From Planctomycetota bacterium (GTDB taxonomy: Bacteria; Planctomycetota; Phycisphaerae; FEN-1346), in NCBI GenBank assembly GCA_026387055.1, contig JAPLML010000622.1, positions 1 through 5,801 on the forward strand: 5,801 nucleotides of DNA, read 5' to 3'. The translations under genes and the position numbers were made by a program. The notes under the pieces are model-generated. The model made no database searches and was not told the DNA's origin. It saw only the letters and a list, made by a program, of their open reading frames with translations. Position 1 is the stretch's first letter. The number at the start of each line of letters is the position of its first letter. Below are positions 4,992-5,801 of the stretch, piece by piece.

Positions 4992-5801
4992 TCACGACAC
5001 GAAGCGGCGGACCACCAGCGAATCGTTCTGCCCGCCGAATCCAAACGAGTTCGACAGGCAGATCTCGACCTTGGCCTTCCGGGAGACGTTCGGCACGTAG
5101 TCCAGGTCGCACTCGGGGTCGGGATTTTCGAGATTCAGGGTCGGCGGCAGGACCTGGTCGCGGATCGCCAGGACGCAGGTCATCAGCTCGGTGGCGCCGG
5201 CGGCCGCGATCAGGTGGCCGAGGGAGCTCTTGACGCTCGACATGGGGACCTTCCGCGCGTAGTCGCCGAAGACGAGCTTGACCGCGAGCGTCTCGACCTT
5301 GTCGTTCTCCTGCGTCCCCGTACCGTGCGCGCTGATGTAGTCGATGTCCTCCGGCCACAGGCCCGCATCGGCCAGGGCCATGCGCATGGCGGCCGCCGGG
5401 CCGCGCCCCTCGGGATGGATGTCGGTCATGCGGTAGGCGTCGGCGCTGGTGCCGAAGCCGGTGACCTCAGCCCAGATCTTCGCGCCGCGGGCCCGCGCGT
5501 GCTCGAGCTCCTCCAGGATCATGATCGTGGAGCCTTCGCCCAGGACGAACCCCGCGCGGTCGCGGTCGAACGGCCGGCTGGCCCGCCACGGCTCGACCTT
5601 GTGCTCGGTGGAGATGGCCGTCAGGAGGTTGAAGCCCGTGACGCCCAGCGGGTGGATCATCGAGTGCGTGCCGACGGCCAGCATCACCTCCGCCCGCCCG
5701 GTGCGGATGAGGTCGGTGGCCTCGCCGATAGCCTGGGTGCTGGCGGCGCAGGCGGTCAGGCACGAGAACGTCGGCCCGCAGACGCCGTACTCGGCGGCCA
5801 G
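4992..5801 (-). CDS. beta-ketoacyl-ACP synthase, FabF-like (KAS II type), C-terminal part
   Basis: The last 269 residues of a condensing enzyme that extends an acyl chain by decarboxylative condensation with malonyl-ACP; the first part, about 140-150 residues from the usual length near 410, lies beyond base 5801. All catalytic residues are present. The nucleophile Cys is at visible residue 18 in LTACAASTQAIGEA, the first His at 159 in SAHGTGTQENDKVET, and Lys191 and the second His196 in SSVKSSLGHLIAAAGATE. The C-terminal glycine loop NSFGFGGQND follows near 251-260. Overall it is close to FabF (for example RPFDRDRAGFVLGEGS and GAKIWAEVTGFGTSADAYRMT), but HGTGT and SVKSSLGH are closer to polyketide-synthase forms, so a specialised pathway is as likely as housekeeping fatty-acid synthesis. 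It ends 70 bases before the hydrolase start on the same strand, so co-transcription is likely. No acyl carrier protein gene is in the window. Confidence 0.92.
   Translation of the reverse strand: MAAEYGVCGPTFSCLTACAASTQAIGEATDLIRTGRAEVMLAVGTHSMIHPLGVTGFNLLTAISTEHKVEPWRASRPFDRDRAGFVLGEGSTIMILEELEHARARGAKIWAEVTGFGTSADAYRMTDIHPEGRGPAAAMRMALADAGLWPEDIDYISAHGTGTQENDKVETLAVKLVFGDYARKVPMSSVKSSLGHLIAAAGATELMTCVLAIRDQVLPPTLNLENPDPECDLDYVPNVSRKAKVEICLSNSFGFGGQNDSLVVRRFVS

Noticed and set aside
4922..5044. Longer N-terminus of the hydrolase starting at 5044
   Set aside because: It would overlap the 3' end of the beta-ketoacyl synthase and add Arg-rich residues; the ATG at 4921 directly precedes a sensible membrane-anchored N-terminus.

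Overview
This window is strongly GC-rich, densely coding bacterial DNA, and every gene that can be supported lies on the minus strand. Read in the direction of transcription (from 5801 down to 1), the order is: the C-terminal part of a FabF-like beta-ketoacyl-ACP synthase; a damaged alpha/beta hydrolase gene; a GH3-family acyl-adenylate/amide synthetase; about 300 bases of non-coding DNA packed with palindromes; a DUF1638 protein; a class I SAM-dependent methyltransferase; and the N-terminal part of a DUF362 protein. The high GC content, GTG starts, a bacterial GH3 protein, DUF1638/DUF362 genes and palindromic intergenic repeats would fit a planctomycete-like or other environmental anaerobe. 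That placement is inference; no rRNA or marker gene is present.

Layout and coupling. Two tightly packed blocks are separated by the palindromic region at 2188-2485. The upstream block (2486-5801) holds synthase, hydrolase and GH3. The hydrolase C-terminal reading frame overlaps the GH3 start by four bases (ATGA). The downstream block (1-2187) holds DUF1638, methyltransferase and DUF362, joined by an ATGA overlap and a GTGA overlap, a strong sign of translational coupling. All genes point the same way, so the blocks could form one operon with the palindromes acting as an internal processing or attenuation site, or two operons.

How the genes may work together. The synthase elongates acyl chains on an acyl carrier protein. 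GH3 enzymes activate carboxylic acids with ATP and usually pass them to an amine. Together they suggest a small pathway making an acyl conjugate, with the hydrolase as a possible thioesterase/esterase step. The second block combines two families of unknown function with a winged-helix-type methyltransferase. No substrate can be read from the sequence.

The clearest anomalies are: (i) the hydrolase, whose N-terminal and C-terminal halves lie in different frames and meet near 4641-4651 with the central part (nucleophile-elbow region) absent, which looks like an internal deletion or an assembly collapse; and (ii) the nested inverted repeats at 2225-2438, with a 23-bp perfect outer pair, a 33-bp inner pair with two mismatches, and further copies of the same palindromic unit.
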